Positions 51,424 to 60,756 of a DNA stretch of 64,000 nt are shown one piece after another. The translations under genes were made by a program, and so were the position numbers. Source of the DNA: Yoonia sp034652275. GTDB lineage: Bacteria > Pseudomonadota > Alphaproteobacteria > Rhodobacterales > Rhodobacteraceae. The number at the start of each line of letters is the position of its first letter. Position 1 is the stretch's first letter. The notes beneath the pieces were generated by a model that saw nothing but the letters and a program-made list of their open reading frames with translations, made no database searches and was not told the origin of the DNA. Where the stretch lies: NCBI RefSeq assembly GCF_034652275.1, contig NZ_JAXIWG010000002.1:310001-374000 (forward strand), in the 5' to 3' direction.

Positions 51424-52695
51424 ATGCAACAAGACCGTTTGAACCTTGCCGATCTGAAGGCGCAAAGCCCCAAGGATCTTTTGTCTATGGCAGAAGAGCT
51501 GGAGATCGAAAACGCATCGACGATGCGCAAGGGCGACATGATGTTCGCCATCCTCAAGGAACGTGCGGATGACGAATGGGTCATCGGCGGCGATGGCGTG
51601 CTGGAAGTGTTGCAGGACGGGTTCGGATTTCTGCGCTCGCCCGAGGCAAACTATCTGCCGGGACCGGATGATATTTACGTCTCGCCCGACATGATCCGGC
51701 AGTATTCGCTGCGCACCGGTGACACGGTCGAAGGCGTGATGAAGGAACCCAACGACAACGAGCGGTATTTCGCGCTGACCTCGGTGGAGCGGATCAACTT
51801 CGAGGACCCAGAAAAGGCGCGTCACAAGGTGGCTTTCGACAACCTGACGCCGCTTTATCCCGATGAGCGGCTGAAGATGGAAATCGACGATCCAACCGTC
51901 AAGGACAGGTCGGCGCGGATCATCGACCTTGTCGCGCCGATCGGGAAGGGCCAGCGGTCGCTGATCGTGGCGCCGCCGCGGACGGGTAAGACGGTGCTGT
52001 TGCAGAACATCGCCAATTCGATCGAAAAGAACCATCCCGAATGTTACCTGATCGTTTTGTTGATCGATGAACGGCCTGAAGAGGTGACCGACATGCAGCG
52101 GTCGGTGAAGGGCGAGGTTGTGTCATCGACGTTCGACGAGCCCGCCACGCGACACGTGGCCGTGGCCGAGATGGTCATTGAGAAGGCCAAGCGCCTGGTC
52201 GAGCATAAGCGTGACGTGGTCATCCTGCTGGATTCGATCACGCGTCTGGGGCGGGCTTTCAACACGACTGTGCCGTCGTCGGGAAAGGTGCTGACCGGCG
52301 GTGTCGATGCGAATGCGTTGCAGCGGCCCAAGCGGTTCTTTGGTGCGGCGCGGAACATCGAGGAAGGTGGGTCGCTGACCATCATCGCGACGGCGCTGAT
52401 CGATACCGGCAGCCGGATGGACGAGGTGATTTTCGAAGAATTCAAAGGCACCGGTAACAGCGAGATTGTGCTGGATCGCAAGGTCGCCGACAAGCGCGTG
52501 TTCCCGGCTATGGATATTCTCAAATCTGGCACGCGGAAAGAGGAACTGCTGGTCGAAAAGTCCGATCTGGCGAAAACCTATGTTCTGCGCCGCATCCTGA
52601 ACCCGATGGGCACCACCGATGCCATTGAATTCCTGATCGGGAAATTGAAGCAGACCAAGACAAATTCGGACTTCTTCGATTCGATGAACACATAA
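51424..52695 (+). CDS. rho: Transcription termination factor Rho
   Basis: RNA-dependent hexameric helicase. The 423-residue product has the N-terminal LNLADLK helix domain, the RNA-binding GFGFLRSP (about 65), Walker A PPRTGKT (about 180), Walker B ILLDSITRLGRA, and the Q/R loops. ATG 51424 gives family length; an in-frame upstream start at 51367 adds 19 unconserved residues. The 116-base leader may carry autoregulation, but I see no clear structure. Confidence 0.97.
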   Translation: MQQDRLNLADLKAQSPKDLLSMAEELEIENASTMRKGDMMFAILKERADDEWVIGGDGVLEVLQDGFGFLRSPEANYLPGPDDIYVSPDMIRQYSLRTGDTVEGVMKEPNDNERYFALTSVERINFEDPEKARHKVAFDNLTPLYPDERLKMEIDDPTVKDRSARIIDLVAPIGKGQRSLIVAPPRTGKTVLLQNIANSIEKNHPECYLIVLLIDERPEEVTDMQRSVKGEVVSSTFDEPATRHVAVAEMVIEKAKRLVEHKRDVVILLDSITRLGRAFNTTVPSSGKVLTGGVDANALQRPKRFFGAARNIEEGGSLTIIATALIDTGSRMDEVIFEEFKGTGNSEIVLDRKVADKRVFPAMDILKSGTRKEELLVEKSDLAKTYVLRRILNPMGTTDAIEFLIGKLKQTKTNSDFFDSMNT

Positions 52696-52718
52696 CTTAT
52701 TGTTTTAGAACAATGAGT
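52695..52718. other. Hairpin between rho and mnmE
   Basis: ACTTATTGTT and AACAATGAGT pair over ten positions (one T-G wobble) with a TTAG loop. It sits just after the rho stop in a 30-base gap. AT-rich, without a T tract, so probably a processing or stability element rather than a terminator. Confidence 0.45.
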
Positions 52719-52725
52719 TAGAGAT

Positions 52726-54006
52726 ATGGATACAATCTTTGCACTAGCGACCGCCCGGGGACGGGCGGGTGTCGCGATCGTTCGTATTTCGGGACCTGCG
52801 GCGGCTGTTTCGGCTGGACTGCTGATGCGGCATGTGCCTCTTGGGCGCGGTGTGCGGGCCTTGCGTGACAGAGCCGGGGAACTGATCGACGAGGCGCTGG
52901 TGCTGCGTTTTGACGCGGACAAAAGCTTTACCGGCGAAGAGGTGATCGAGCTGCATCTGCATGGTAGTCCGGCAGTCGTTGCAGCCGTTTTGCGGATACT
53001 TGGCGATGACCCTGCGCTGCGTCCTGCCGAAGCGGGCGAATTCACGCGCCGCGCGCTGGCAAATGGACGCCTGGACCTTGCGCAGGTCGAAGGTCTTGCC
53101 GACCTGATCGATGCCGAGACAGAAAGTCAGCGCAAACAGGCTGTGCGGGTATTCTCCGGTGCATTGGGTGAAATTGCCGACAGCTGGCGCAAAAGATTGA
53201 TTCGTGCCGCAGCTCTGCTTGAGGCGACGATCGACTTCGTCGACGAGGATGTGCCGGTCGATGTGGTGCCGGAAGTCCGTGATTTGCTTGAGCATGTCAG
53301 CGCAGAGATGGCGCGTGAAGCAGCAGGTGTGCGGATGGCCGAGCGGCTGCGAGACGGTTTTGAGGTTGCGATCATTGGTGCGCCGAATGTCGGTAAGTCG
53401 ACGTTGTTGAACAGATTGGCCCAGCGGGACGTTGCGATTACGTCAGATATCGCAGGGACCACGCGCGATGTGATCGAAGTCCGGTTGGATCTTGACGGGA
53501 TTCCTGTCACTTTGCTGGATACTGCAGGGCTGCGGGAAACCGATGACGTCGTGGAAGGTCTTGGTGTGGCGCGGGCGCGGGCGCGGGCGCAACAAGCTGA
53601 CCTTCGGATACATATGGTGTTAGAAGGCGCGGTACCGCCACATGACCTTGAGGGTGGTGATATCTATGTGTCGGCGAAGGCTGATACCGGCGAACGGTCC
53701 GGTCTTGCCGTGTCAGGGCTGACGGGTCAGGGCGTCGATGATCTGATCGCACTGGTTGGCGAAGAATTGGGTAAGCGTGTCGCTTCTGTTGGATTGGCGA
53801 TGCGAGAACGGCATCGGGTAGCGTTGTTAAGGGCAGTGTCGTCACTGGATGACGCGCGTGCCGGCCTTGATGCGGGCCATGGCATGCTGGACCTGATCGC
53901 TGAGGATCTGCGGACGGCAATTCGCGCGGTGGATAGCCTTGTTGGCCGCGTTGATGTAGAACAGGTGCTGGACGAGATTTTTTCCAGCTTTTGCATCGGC
54001 AAGTGA
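52726..54006 (+). CDS. mnmE: tRNA modification GTPase MnmE
   Basis: With MnmG forms the cmnm5 modification at U34 of certain tRNAs. The 426-residue product has an N-terminal folate-binding domain starting MDTIFALATA, the G domain with GAPNVGKST (about 218-226), DIAGTTRD and DTAGLRET, and the C-terminal catalytic Cys in C-I-G-K. It ends three bases before the mnmG start and its parS. Confidence 0.97.
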   Translation: MDTIFALATARGRAGVAIVRISGPAAAVSAGLLMRHVPLGRGVRALRDRAGELIDEALVLRFDADKSFTGEEVIELHLHGSPAVVAAVLRILGDDPALRPAEAGEFTRRALANGRLDLAQVEGLADLIDAETESQRKQAVRVFSGALGEIADSWRKRLIRAAALLEATIDFVDEDVPVDVVPEVRDLLEHVSAEMAREAAGVRMAERLRDGFEVAIIGAPNVGKSTLLNRLAQRDVAITSDIAGTTRDVIEVRLDLDGIPVTLLDTAGLRETDDVVEGLGVARARARAQQADLRIHMVLEGAVPPHDLEGGDIYVSAKADTGERSGLAVSGLTGQGVDDLIALVGEELGKRVASVGLAMRERHRVALLRAVSSLDDARAGLDAGHGMLDLIAEDLRTAIRAVDSLVGRVDVEQVLDEIFSSFCIGK

Positions 54007-54009
54007 GGA

Positions 54010-55890
54010 GTGTTTCACGTGAAACATCATGACTACGACGTCATCGTCATTGGTGGTGGTCACGCTGGCAGCGAGGCTGCGCATGCCGCTGCGCGTATGG
54101 GCGCGCGCACCGCGCTGGTAACGTTGACACGTCGGTCTATCGGGGTGATGTCGTGCAATCCTGCGATTGGCGGGCTAGGCAAGGGCCATCTGGTCCGTGA
54201 GATCGATGCGCTGGACGGTGTGATGGGCCATGTGGCTGACCGCGCGGGGATTCAGTTCCGCCTGCTTAATCGCAAAAAGGGGCCTGCGGTACAGGGACCA
54301 CGTGCGCAGACAGATCGCGCTATCTATCGTGATACGATGCAGTCAGTTCTGGCCGCGCAACCGAACCTGACGATCATCGAAGGTGAAGCGACGGATCTGG
54401 TTATGGATGGCGCCCGTGTCGCGGGTGTCCACTTGCGCGATGGACAGGTGCTGACAGCACATGGTGTGATCCTGACAACCGGCACTTTTCTGCGCGGCGT
54501 GATCCACATCGGTGATGTTTCTCGGCCCGGTGGACGTATGGGCGATGACCCTTCTGTCCGTATGGCAGAGCGACTAGACAGTTTCGGTCTGCCGATGGGT
54601 CGTCTGAAAACGGGCACACCACCGCGGTTGGATGGACGTACAATCCGCTGGGATGCCTTGGAGACACAGCCCTCTGATGACGACCCTGTCATGTTTTCCT
54701 TCCTCTCGACCTCTGTCTTTGCACAGCAGGTCAATTGCGGAATCACCCATACAAACGAGAAAACACACGAGATTATCCGTGGTAACCTCGGGCGATCTGC
54801 TATGTACGGTGGCCATATCGACGGGGTAGGGCCACGGTATTGCCCTTCGATCGAGGACAAAGTTGTGCGCTTTGCCGATAAGACGTCGCACCAGATTTTC
54901 CTTGAACCGGAGGGACTTAACGACCACACGATCTATCCCAACGGGATCTCTACCTCGTTGCCCGAGGATGTGCAGCACGACTATGTGCGGTCGATTCACG
55001 GGTTGGAGGATGCTGTGATCCTGCAACCGGGTTATGCAATCGAATATGACTACGTTGATCCGCGCGCCCTGCGTCCGACGCTGGAACTGCGTGATGTGCC
55101 GGGGCTTTATCTGGCGGGGCAGATCAATGGCACCACCGGGTACGAAGAAGCAGCAGCGCAAGGTCTGGTTGCCGGGCTGAATGCAGCGGCTGCCGCGCAT
55201 GACAAAGACGATGTGGTATTCAGCCGCCGTGAATCCTACATCGGAGTCATGATTGATGACCTGATAACACGCGGCGTGTCGGAACCCTACCGCATGTTCA
55301 CCTCACGAGCAGAGTTCAGGCTGTCCCTGCGCGCGGACAATGCTGACCAGAGGCTGACGGGGCGTGGCCGCGCAATCGGCTGTATTGGCGATTCGCGGTG
55401 GGCGGTTTTCAACGCAAAGATGGACCAGATCACCAAGGCGAAAGACCAGCTGTCGCAGATCAGTCTTTCGGCGCGCGATATCGCAGCAACTGGAGTGCAG
55501 TTGAATGCTGATGGGCCCCGCAAAACCGCGTTAGAAGCGCTTGCGTTGGCTGATTTCGGTTTTGCGCATCTCACGGCGCTTGTGCCTGAAACCACTGATA
55601 TTGCACAGGATATTCAGGATCAGGTGAAAAAGGATGCTCTTTATGCGCATTACATTTTGCGGCAGGAGAAGGATGTCTCTGCGCTTGAGCGCGACGAGGC
55701 GCAGTTGATCCCTGATGACATCGACTATGCTGATGTGCAGGGCCTTTCGACCGAACTGGTGACAAAGCTGCAAAAGACCCGCCCGGTCTCAATCGCGCAG
55801 GCAGGGCGGATCGAGGGGATGACGCCAGCTGCCTTGATGCTGCTGATTGGCGCAATCAAACGCCGTGCGCTGGCCGCGACCGGAAGCTGA
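54010..55890 (+). CDS. mnmG: tRNA modification FAD enzyme MnmG
   Basis: Partner of MnmE (older name GidA). The 626-residue product starts with GTG at 54010, reading MFHVKHHDYDV because its first codons are a parS site; GGGHAGSEAA (about 15-24) is the FAD motif, with the conserved GPRYCPSIEDK and the helical C-terminal domain. ATG at 54029 would be too close to the FAD strand. GGAG lies only one base upstream of the GTG, an unusual initiation context dictated by parS. Confidence 0.96.
   Translation: MFHVKHHDYDVIVIGGGHAGSEAAHAAARMGARTALVTLTRRSIGVMSCNPAIGGLGKGHLVREIDALDGVMGHVADRAGIQFRLLNRKKGPAVQGPRAQTDRAIYRDTMQSVLAAQPNLTIIEGEATDLVMDGARVAGVHLRDGQVLTAHGVILTTGTFLRGVIHIGDVSRPGGRMGDDPSVRMAERLDSFGLPMGRLKTGTPPRLDGRTIRWDALETQPSDDDPVMFSFLSTSVFAQQVNCGITHTNEKTHEIIRGNLGRSAMYGGHIDGVGPRYCPSIEDKVVRFADKTSHQIFLEPEGLNDHTIYPNGISTSLPEDVQHDYVRSIHGLEDAVILQPGYAIEYDYVDPRALRPTLELRDVPGLYLAGQINGTTGYEEAAAQGLVAGLNAAAAAHDKDDVVFSRRESYIGVMIDDLITRGVSEPYRMFTSRAEFRLSLRADNADQRLTGRGRAIGCIGDSRWAVFNAKMDQITKAKDQLSQISLSARDIAATGVQLNADGPRKTALEALALADFGFAHLTALVPETTDIAQDIQDQVKKDALYAHYILRQEKDVSALERDEAQLIPDDIDYADVQGLSTELVTKLQKTRPVSIAQAGRIEGMTPAALMLLIGAIKRRALAATGS
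54011..54026. other. parS centromere site 1
   Basis: TGTTTCACGTGAAACA is the full 16-base parS consensus, a perfect palindrome. It lies inside codons 1-6 of mnmG, about 3.2 kb from the origin region. parA and parB are 2.5 and 3.3 kb downstream, so ParB loading here is strongly expected. Confidence 0.92.
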
Positions 55891-55894
55891 CAGC

Positions 55895-56509
55895 ATGGTT
55901 GATGTCGGCGGAGTTGATGTTTCACGTGAAACAATGGGTGACTTACAGGCTTTTGCTGCCCTCGTTCTGAAGTGGACGCCCAAGATCAATCTGATCAGTG
56001 CCAGTTCAGAGGAATCGATCTGGGATCGCCATGTCGTTGATTCTGTTCAAATCTACCGTCACGCGCCGGCTGATCTGCGGCTCTGGCTTGATATCGGCAG
56101 TGGTGGCGGTTTTCCTGGGATCGTTGCGGCGATTCTGGGCAAGGCCAAACACCCTGATGCCCGTTTCGTGCTGATCGAAAGCGACCAGCGCAAGGCTGCG
56201 TTTCTGCGCACCGCGATAAGAGACCTGGATCTTGCGGCCAGCGTCCTTGCCGATAGGATCGAAAGTCTCCCGCCAACGGGTGCTGATGTGGTTTCAGCAC
56301 GCGCATTGGGATCCTTGGCGCTGATGTTGCCGCTCATTTCACATCACATGCGCCCCGAGGGCACAGCTATTCTGCACAAGGGCAGGCAGGCCGCGAATGA
56401 AATCGCCGATGCGCGCCGTGAATGGCGCTTTGACCTTGAAGAAGCCCCCAGTATGACTGATCCTGATGGGCGACTCCTCTTGATCCAAAGGATACACCGT
56501 GCCGCTTGA
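55895..56509 (+). CDS. rsmG: 16S rRNA m7G527 methyltransferase
   Basis: Methylates G527 of 16S rRNA (older name GidB). The 204-residue product has the SAM motif DIGSGGGFPG (about 63-72). ATG 55895 lies four bases after mnmG; the frame to 55847 is inside mnmG. Codons 8-13 encode DVSRET within a second parS. The stop overlaps the parA start by 11 bases. Confidence 0.95.
   Translation: MVDVGGVDVSRETMGDLQAFAALVLKWTPKINLISASSEESIWDRHVVDSVQIYRHAPADLRLWLDIGSGGGFPGIVAAILGKAKHPDARFVLIESDQRKAAFLRTAIRDLDLAASVLADRIESLPPTGADVVSARALGSLALMLPLISHHMRPEGTAILHKGRQAANEIADARREWRFDLEEAPSMTDPDGRLLLIQRIHRAA
55918..55933. other. parS centromere site 2
   Basis: A second perfect TGTTTCACGTGAAACA, 1.9 kb from the first, embedded in rsmG codons 8-13. 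Having two exact copies at the starts of neighbouring genes makes chance very unlikely. Confidence 0.92.
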
Positions 56510-57296
56510 TACCGTTAAAGTTGGCCCAAAAATCATCGCAATCGCCAATCAAAAGGGCGGGGTGGGCAAGACAACCACGACAATCAATCTTGGTGCCGCC
56601 CTTGCAGAGCTGAAAAAGCGTGTACTGTTGATCGACTTGGACCCGCAAGGCAACGCATCGACCGGACTTGGCGTGGCCGCTGATCAGCGCGAGATTACAA
56701 CTTACGACGTTTTGTCGGGCGATTCGACCGTGCTAGAGGCGACACAGACCACGAATGTGCCCGGGCTGATGATCGTTCCTGCAACCACCGATCTCAGTTC
56801 CGCCGATATAGAGCTTCTAGACAACAAGAAACGTAGCTTTCTGCTGCGGGATGTTCTGCAAAACGTCACTGGGTACGACTATATCTTGATAGATTGTCCG
56901 CCTTCTCTCAATATATTGACTGTCAATGCGATGGTCGCCGCGCAATCAATTCTCGTCCCACTACAAAGTGAGTTTTTCGCGCTCGAGGGTCTGTCGCAAC
57001 TGATCCTGACCGTCCGTGATGTGCGGCAATCGGCAAATCCCGACTTGCGGATCGAGGGGATCGTGCTGACGATGTACGACAGCCGGAACAACCTGTCACT
57101 TCAGGTCGAACAGGACGCCCGCGAAAACATGGGTGACATGGTGTTCAAGACTGTCATTCCCCGCAATGTGCGGCTCAGCGAAGCACCCTCTTTTGCTATG
57201 CCTGTCCTGGCCTATGACAGCGCCTCGAAAGGGAGCGTCGCCTATCGCGCACTTGCCCGCGAAATCATCAAGAAATCAAGAAAACCGAAGGTTTAG
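56499..57296 (+). CDS. parA: Chromosome partitioning ATPase ParA
   Basis: Deviant-Walker ATPase that moves ParB-parS complexes. The 265-residue product has KGGVGKTTTT (19-28), switch I DLDPQGNAS and switch II DCPPS. Start is GTG at 56499, preceded by AAAGGA at good spacing, overlapping rsmG by 11 bases. parB follows after four bases. Confidence 0.96.
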   Translation: MPLDTVKVGPKIIAIANQKGGVGKTTTTINLGAALAELKKRVLLIDLDPQGNASTGLGVAADQREITTYDVLSGDSTVLEATQTTNVPGLMIVPATTDLSSADIELLDNKKRSFLLRDVLQNVTGYDYILIDCPPSLNILTVNAMVAAQSILVPLQSEFFALEGLSQLILTVRDVRQSANPDLRIEGIVLTMYDSRNNLSLQVEQDARENMGDMVFKTVIPRNVRLSEAPSFAMPVLAYDSASKGSVAYRALAREIIKKSRKPKV

Positions 57297-57300
57297 GATC

Positions 57301-58188
57301 ATGGCACGCAGCATCAAAAACCCGCGCGGTCTGGGCAGGGGCCTTTCGGCCCTGATGTCGGATGTGGGCCAGTCCGAACAGTCGCAGCCAGCCACGAAAA
57401 AACCCGATATGATCGTGCCTGTGGAACGTGTCCACCCCAATCCTGACCAGCCGCGCCGCACCTTTGCCGAAGATGCGTTGCAGGAATTGGCGGCGTCTAT
57501 TGCCGAAAAGGGGATCATCCAACCCTTGATCGTACGTGTATCCCCGCAAGACCCGGCCGCCTTCGAGATCGTCGCCGGTGAACGCCGTTGGCGTGCCGCG
57601 CAAATGGCGAAACTGCACGAAGTTCCGGTTCTTGTGCGCGATTATACAGATACCGAGGTTCTCGAAGTCGCGATCATCGAAAACATTCAGCGCGCCGACC
57701 TCAACGCTGTGGACGAGGCCGCCAGTTACCGCCAGCTCATGGACAAATTTGGTCACACACAGGACCAGATGGCGACTGCGCTTGGCAAAAGCCGGAGCCA
57801 TATTGCCAACCTGCTCAGGCTGTTATCGCTGCCAGACGAAGTTCAGGGCTATCTTGTCTCCGGTGCCCTGACAGCCGGTCACGCCCGCACATTGGTCGGT
57901 CATCCGCAGGCTGTCACCCTTGCGCGCGAATACATCCAGCGGAAACTTTCGGTGCGAGAGGCGGAGACTTTGGCCAAGAAAGGCCCCGCGATCAAACGCC
58001 GCTCTGTGCCCGGTGCGCCGGTGCCAAAGGACCCTGACACGATCCAGATCGAAAACGAATTGTCCGCAACCCTGCATATGAAGGTCACGATCGACCACAA
58101 AGCAGGGGAAGAAGGCGGCAAGATCTCGATCAGTTACAAGTCGCTGGATCAACTCGACGACCTCTTGCGCGCCTTGGCCGGAAACTAA
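57301..58188 (+). CDS. parB: Chromosome partitioning protein ParB
   Basis: CTP-dependent clamp that loads at parS. The 295-residue product has the N-terminal ParA-contact stretch RGLGRGLSALM (about 8-18), the CTP motif GERRWRA (about 95), ENIQRADLN, and the HTH with GKSRSHIANLLRL. ATG 57301 gives normal length; a longer frame is in parA. It converges on hemW with a four-base overlap. Confidence 0.97.
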   Translation: MARSIKNPRGLGRGLSALMSDVGQSEQSQPATKKPDMIVPVERVHPNPDQPRRTFAEDALQELAASIAEKGIIQPLIVRVSPQDPAAFEIVAGERRWRAAQMAKLHEVPVLVRDYTDTEVLEVAIIENIQRADLNAVDEAASYRQLMDKFGHTQDQMATALGKSRSHIANLLRLLSLPDEVQGYLVSGALTAGHARTLVGHPQAVTLAREYIQRKLSVREAETLAKKGPAIKRRSVPGAPVPKDPDTIQIENELSATLHMKVTIDHKAGEEGGKISISYKSLDQLDDLLRALAGN

Positions 58189-59333
58189 TCTTCCAGCAAG
58201 ACCCGCAAAACAGCGTTCAGTACAGGCCGGCCGGCTGCCGTCACGCGCAGCCGGTCCTCTGCGATCTCGACCATCCCCATATCAGTTAAATCATTGATTT
58301 TGATTGATAAAGATTCCATGTCCAGCCGTTCGAGCAACACCCCTTCGGTCAGCCGCATCCCCATCAAAAGCCGTTCCGTCGCTTGCGCTGCATCGTCCAG
58401 CACGCTGCGGCCCAGATCGCCGTTACCCGTCTTGCGGACCTGCGACAGCCAGCCCAGCGGTGCTAACCCCGCCTCTGTCGCATAGCGGCGCCCGCCCAGC
58501 GTCAGCCGCCCATGCGCGCCGGGACCGATCCCGGCGTAATCGCCATAACGCCAGTAAATCTGGTTGTGGATGCTTTCACACCCCGGCCGCGCGTGGTTCG
58601 ACACCTCATAACCAGCGAATCCCTGCGCCGCACAAACCTCTTGCGTCAGGGCATACATATCCGCCGCCGCGTCATCATCCGGCAGCCCCCGCAGCTTTCC
58701 CGCGGCATAACGATCACCAAAGGCCGTCCCGTCCTCGATCGTCAGCTGGTAGAGCGACAGGTGATCCACGGCCAGGCTCAAGGCCTCGCGCAATTCCGCC
58801 TCCCACGCCGCCACGGTCTGTCCTTGCCGCGCATAGATCAGATCGAAACTCACGCGGTCGAACACGCCCCTTGCGATCTCGAAGGCCCGCAGCGCTTCGT
58901 CCCGCCCGTGCAACCGCCCCAGCGCCTTGAGGTCAGGATCGTTCAGCGCCTGAATACCCATCGACACGCGGTTGACGCCTGCCTCACGATAGCCCGCAAA
59001 CCGCTCCGCCTCGACCGATGTCGGGTTTGCTTCCAGCGTGATCTCGATGTCGTTGGCCATCGGCCATGTTGCGCGCACCCGCGTCAGCACCGCATCGACA
59101 ACCGCTGGGTCCATCATACTGGGTGTGCCGCCTCCAAAGAACACAGACCGCAGGACACGCCCTTCGGTCTCTTCCCCTAACCGGCTGATTTCACTCAGAT
59201 ATGCCGCTTCCCACGCTTTGTGGTCGATCTGCGCCACGACATGGGAATTGAAATCGCAATATGGGCACTTAGCCTGACAGAACGGCCAATGGATATAAAG
59301 GCCAAAGCCCCCGTGTTCCCAATCCTCAGCCAA
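58185..59333 (-). CDS. hemW: Radical SAM haem chaperone HemW
   Basis: HemW family, once called oxygen-independent coproporphyrinogen oxidase-like. The 382-residue product has the cluster motif C-X3-C-X2-C in FCQAKCPYCDF (about 18-28) and GGGTPS (about 68-73), both intact. It lacks the N-terminal extension of true HemN, so it is more likely a haem chaperone than a coproporphyrinogen dehydrogenase. The start overlaps rdgB by eight bases. Confidence 0.92.
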   Translation of the reverse strand: MAEDWEHGGFGLYIHWPFCQAKCPYCDFNSHVVAQIDHKAWEAAYLSEISRLGEETEGRVLRSVFFGGGTPSMMDPAVVDAVLTRVRATWPMANDIEITLEANPTSVEAERFAGYREAGVNRVSMGIQALNDPDLKALGRLHGRDEALRAFEIARGVFDRVSFDLIYARQGQTVAAWEAELREALSLAVDHLSLYQLTIEDGTAFGDRYAAGKLRGLPDDDAAADMYALTQEVCAAQGFAGYEVSNHARPGCESIHNQIYWRYGDYAGIGPGAHGRLTLGGRRYATEAGLAPLGWLSQVRKTGNGDLGRSVLDDAAQATERLLMGMRLTEGVLLERLDMESLSIKINDLTDMGMVEIAEDRLRVTAAGRPVLNAVLRVLLED

Positions 59334-59934
59334 AGCAACCTGCGATCAGCTTGCGGAACGCATCAGCGCGGTGGCTGATCTTGTTCTTTTCCCAGCGGTC
59401 CATTTCCCCGAAAGTCTGGGTATACCCTTCGGGCTGGAAAATCGGGTCATAGCCATGCCCCTGATCGCCGCGCATCGGCCAGACGATCTGCCCCGGCATG
59501 ACACCTTCGAACACTTCGTCATGGCCATCTGGCCAAGCCAGCACCAAAGTGCAGCGGAACTGTGCCAGACGCGGGTAGGGCGCGCCTGCCGCCTCCAGTT
59601 CGGCCCAGGACCGTTCCATGGCCATCACGAAATCTCGCCCCTGCGGCGTTTCGGCCCAATCCGCCGTATAGACGCCCGGCGCGCCGCCCAATCCGTCAAT
59701 CGTGATCCCGCTGTCATCCGCTAGGGCGGGCAGGCCGGTCGCCTGTGCTGCTGCATGCGCCTTGATCCGCGCATTGCCAACAAATGTCGTCTCGGTCTCT
59801 TCCGGTTCCGGCAGGCCGTGATCCGCGTTCGAAGTGATCTTCACGCCAAAAGGTGCCAGCAGATCGGCGATCTCTTCCAGCTTGCCCTTGTTATGGGTCG
59901 CCACCAGCAGATGATCGCCCGCAAACCTGCGCAT
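59326..59934 (-). CDS. rdgB: dITP/XTP pyrophosphatase
   Basis: Removes deaminated purine nucleotides from the pool. The 202-residue product has THNKGKLEEI (13-22), ADDSGI (about 71-76) and the nucleotide motif GHGYDPIFQPEG. ATG 59934 overlaps the rph stop; a longer frame is inside rph. The rph-rdgB-hemW order is common in Rhodobacterales. Confidence 0.95.
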   Translation of the reverse strand: MRRFAGDHLLVATHNKGKLEEIADLLAPFGVKITSNADHGLPEPEETETTFVGNARIKAHAAAQATGLPALADDSGITIDGLGGAPGVYTADWAETPQGRDFVMAMERSWAELEAAGAPYPRLAQFRCTLVLAWPDGHDEVFEGVMPGQIVWPMRGDQGHGYDPIFQPEGYTQTFGEMDRWEKNKISHRADAFRKLIAGCFG

Positions 59935-60641
59935 CAGCGCACCGCAGCCAGTTGCAAGGCGGTCAGTTCCGCCACGCCTTTTTCCGCCAACCCCAGCAAC
60001 CCGTCCATCTGCGCACGGCTGAAGGTCGCGCCTTCCGCTGACATCTGCACCTCGACCAGACGCCCGCCGGTCATGACGAAATTGCCGTCGACGCCTGCTT
60101 CGCTGTCCTCGGGATAGTCCAGATCCAGCACTTCCTGCCCCGCATAGATCCCGCAGGAAATCGCAGCCACCGGATCGACCAGCGGATCGCTGATGATCTG
60201 GCCTGTTTTCATCAGTTTCAGCACCGCCAGTTTCAGCGCCACCCAGCCACCGGTGATCGACGCACAGCGCGTGCCACCATCCGCCTGAATCACATCGCAA
60301 TCCACGATGATCTGCCGCTCACCCAGCGCCACACGGTCCACGCCTGCGCGCAGCGACCGCCCGATCAGCCGCTGAATCTCTTGCGTGCGGCCAGACTGGC
60401 CTTCTTTCGCCTCGCGCCGCATCCGCGTGTTCGTGGCGCGCGGCAGCATGCCATATTCCGCCGTCACCCAGCCAAGTCCTGTATTCTTCAGAAACGGCGG
60501 CACACGTTCGTCGATAGAGGCGGTACACAGCACATGGGTATTGCCGCATTTGATCAGGCAAGACCCTTCGGCATGCATCGTGACATTGGTCTCGATCGTG
60601 ACGTTGCGCATTTCGTTGATCTGACGGCCAGATGGACGCAT
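59934..60641 (-). CDS. rph: Ribonuclease PH
   Basis: Phosphorolytic trimming of tRNA 3' ends. The 235-residue product starts MRPSGRQINEMR and has GRSLRAGVD (about 96) and DCDVIQADGGTR (about 114-125), both catalytic-region motifs. Full length, unlike the frameshifted E. coli K-12 gene. Divergent from hrcA across 115 bases. Confidence 0.96.
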   Translation of the reverse strand: MRPSGRQINEMRNVTIETNVTMHAEGSCLIKCGNTHVLCTASIDERVPPFLKNTGLGWVTAEYGMLPRATNTRMRREAKEGQSGRTQEIQRLIGRSLRAGVDRVALGERQIIVDCDVIQADGGTRCASITGGWVALKLAVLKLMKTGQIISDPLVDPVAAISCGIYAGQEVLDLDYPEDSEAGVDGNFVMTGGRLVEVQMSAEGATFSRAQMDGLLGLAEKGVAELTALQLAAVR

Positions 60642-60667
60642 GGGGAAACTCCTGTTGCTTGCCTTGC

Positions 60668-60682
60668 GGGCATAGTATGCCC
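60668..60682. promoter_or_regulatory. Short perfect palindrome in rph-hrcA intergenic region
   Basis: GGGCATA-G-TATGCCC, seven-base arms around one base, 27 bases upstream of rph. Looks like an operator half-way between the divergent genes. It is not a CIRCE element (TTAGCACTC-N9-GAGTGCTAA), which I do not find here. Confidence 0.4.
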
Positions 60683-60703
60683 ACATCTGAAATCCAACCC
60701 CGA

Positions 60704-60732
60704 TTGACGGACAGCGCAACTTGGCCTTAACT
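60704..60732 (+). promoter_or_regulatory. Possible hrcA promoter
   Basis: TTGACG (60704-60709), 17 bases, then TTAACT (60727-60732): a fair -35 with a weak -10, 24 bases before the hrcA GTG. Predicted by eye. Confidence 0.35.
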
Positions 60733-60756
60733 GCCTGCGCCCTGAAAGAGGACAAT

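Noticed and set aside
60642..60756. CIRCE element upstream of hrcA
   Set aside because: No TTAGCACTC-N9-GAGTGCTAA or close variant in the gap.
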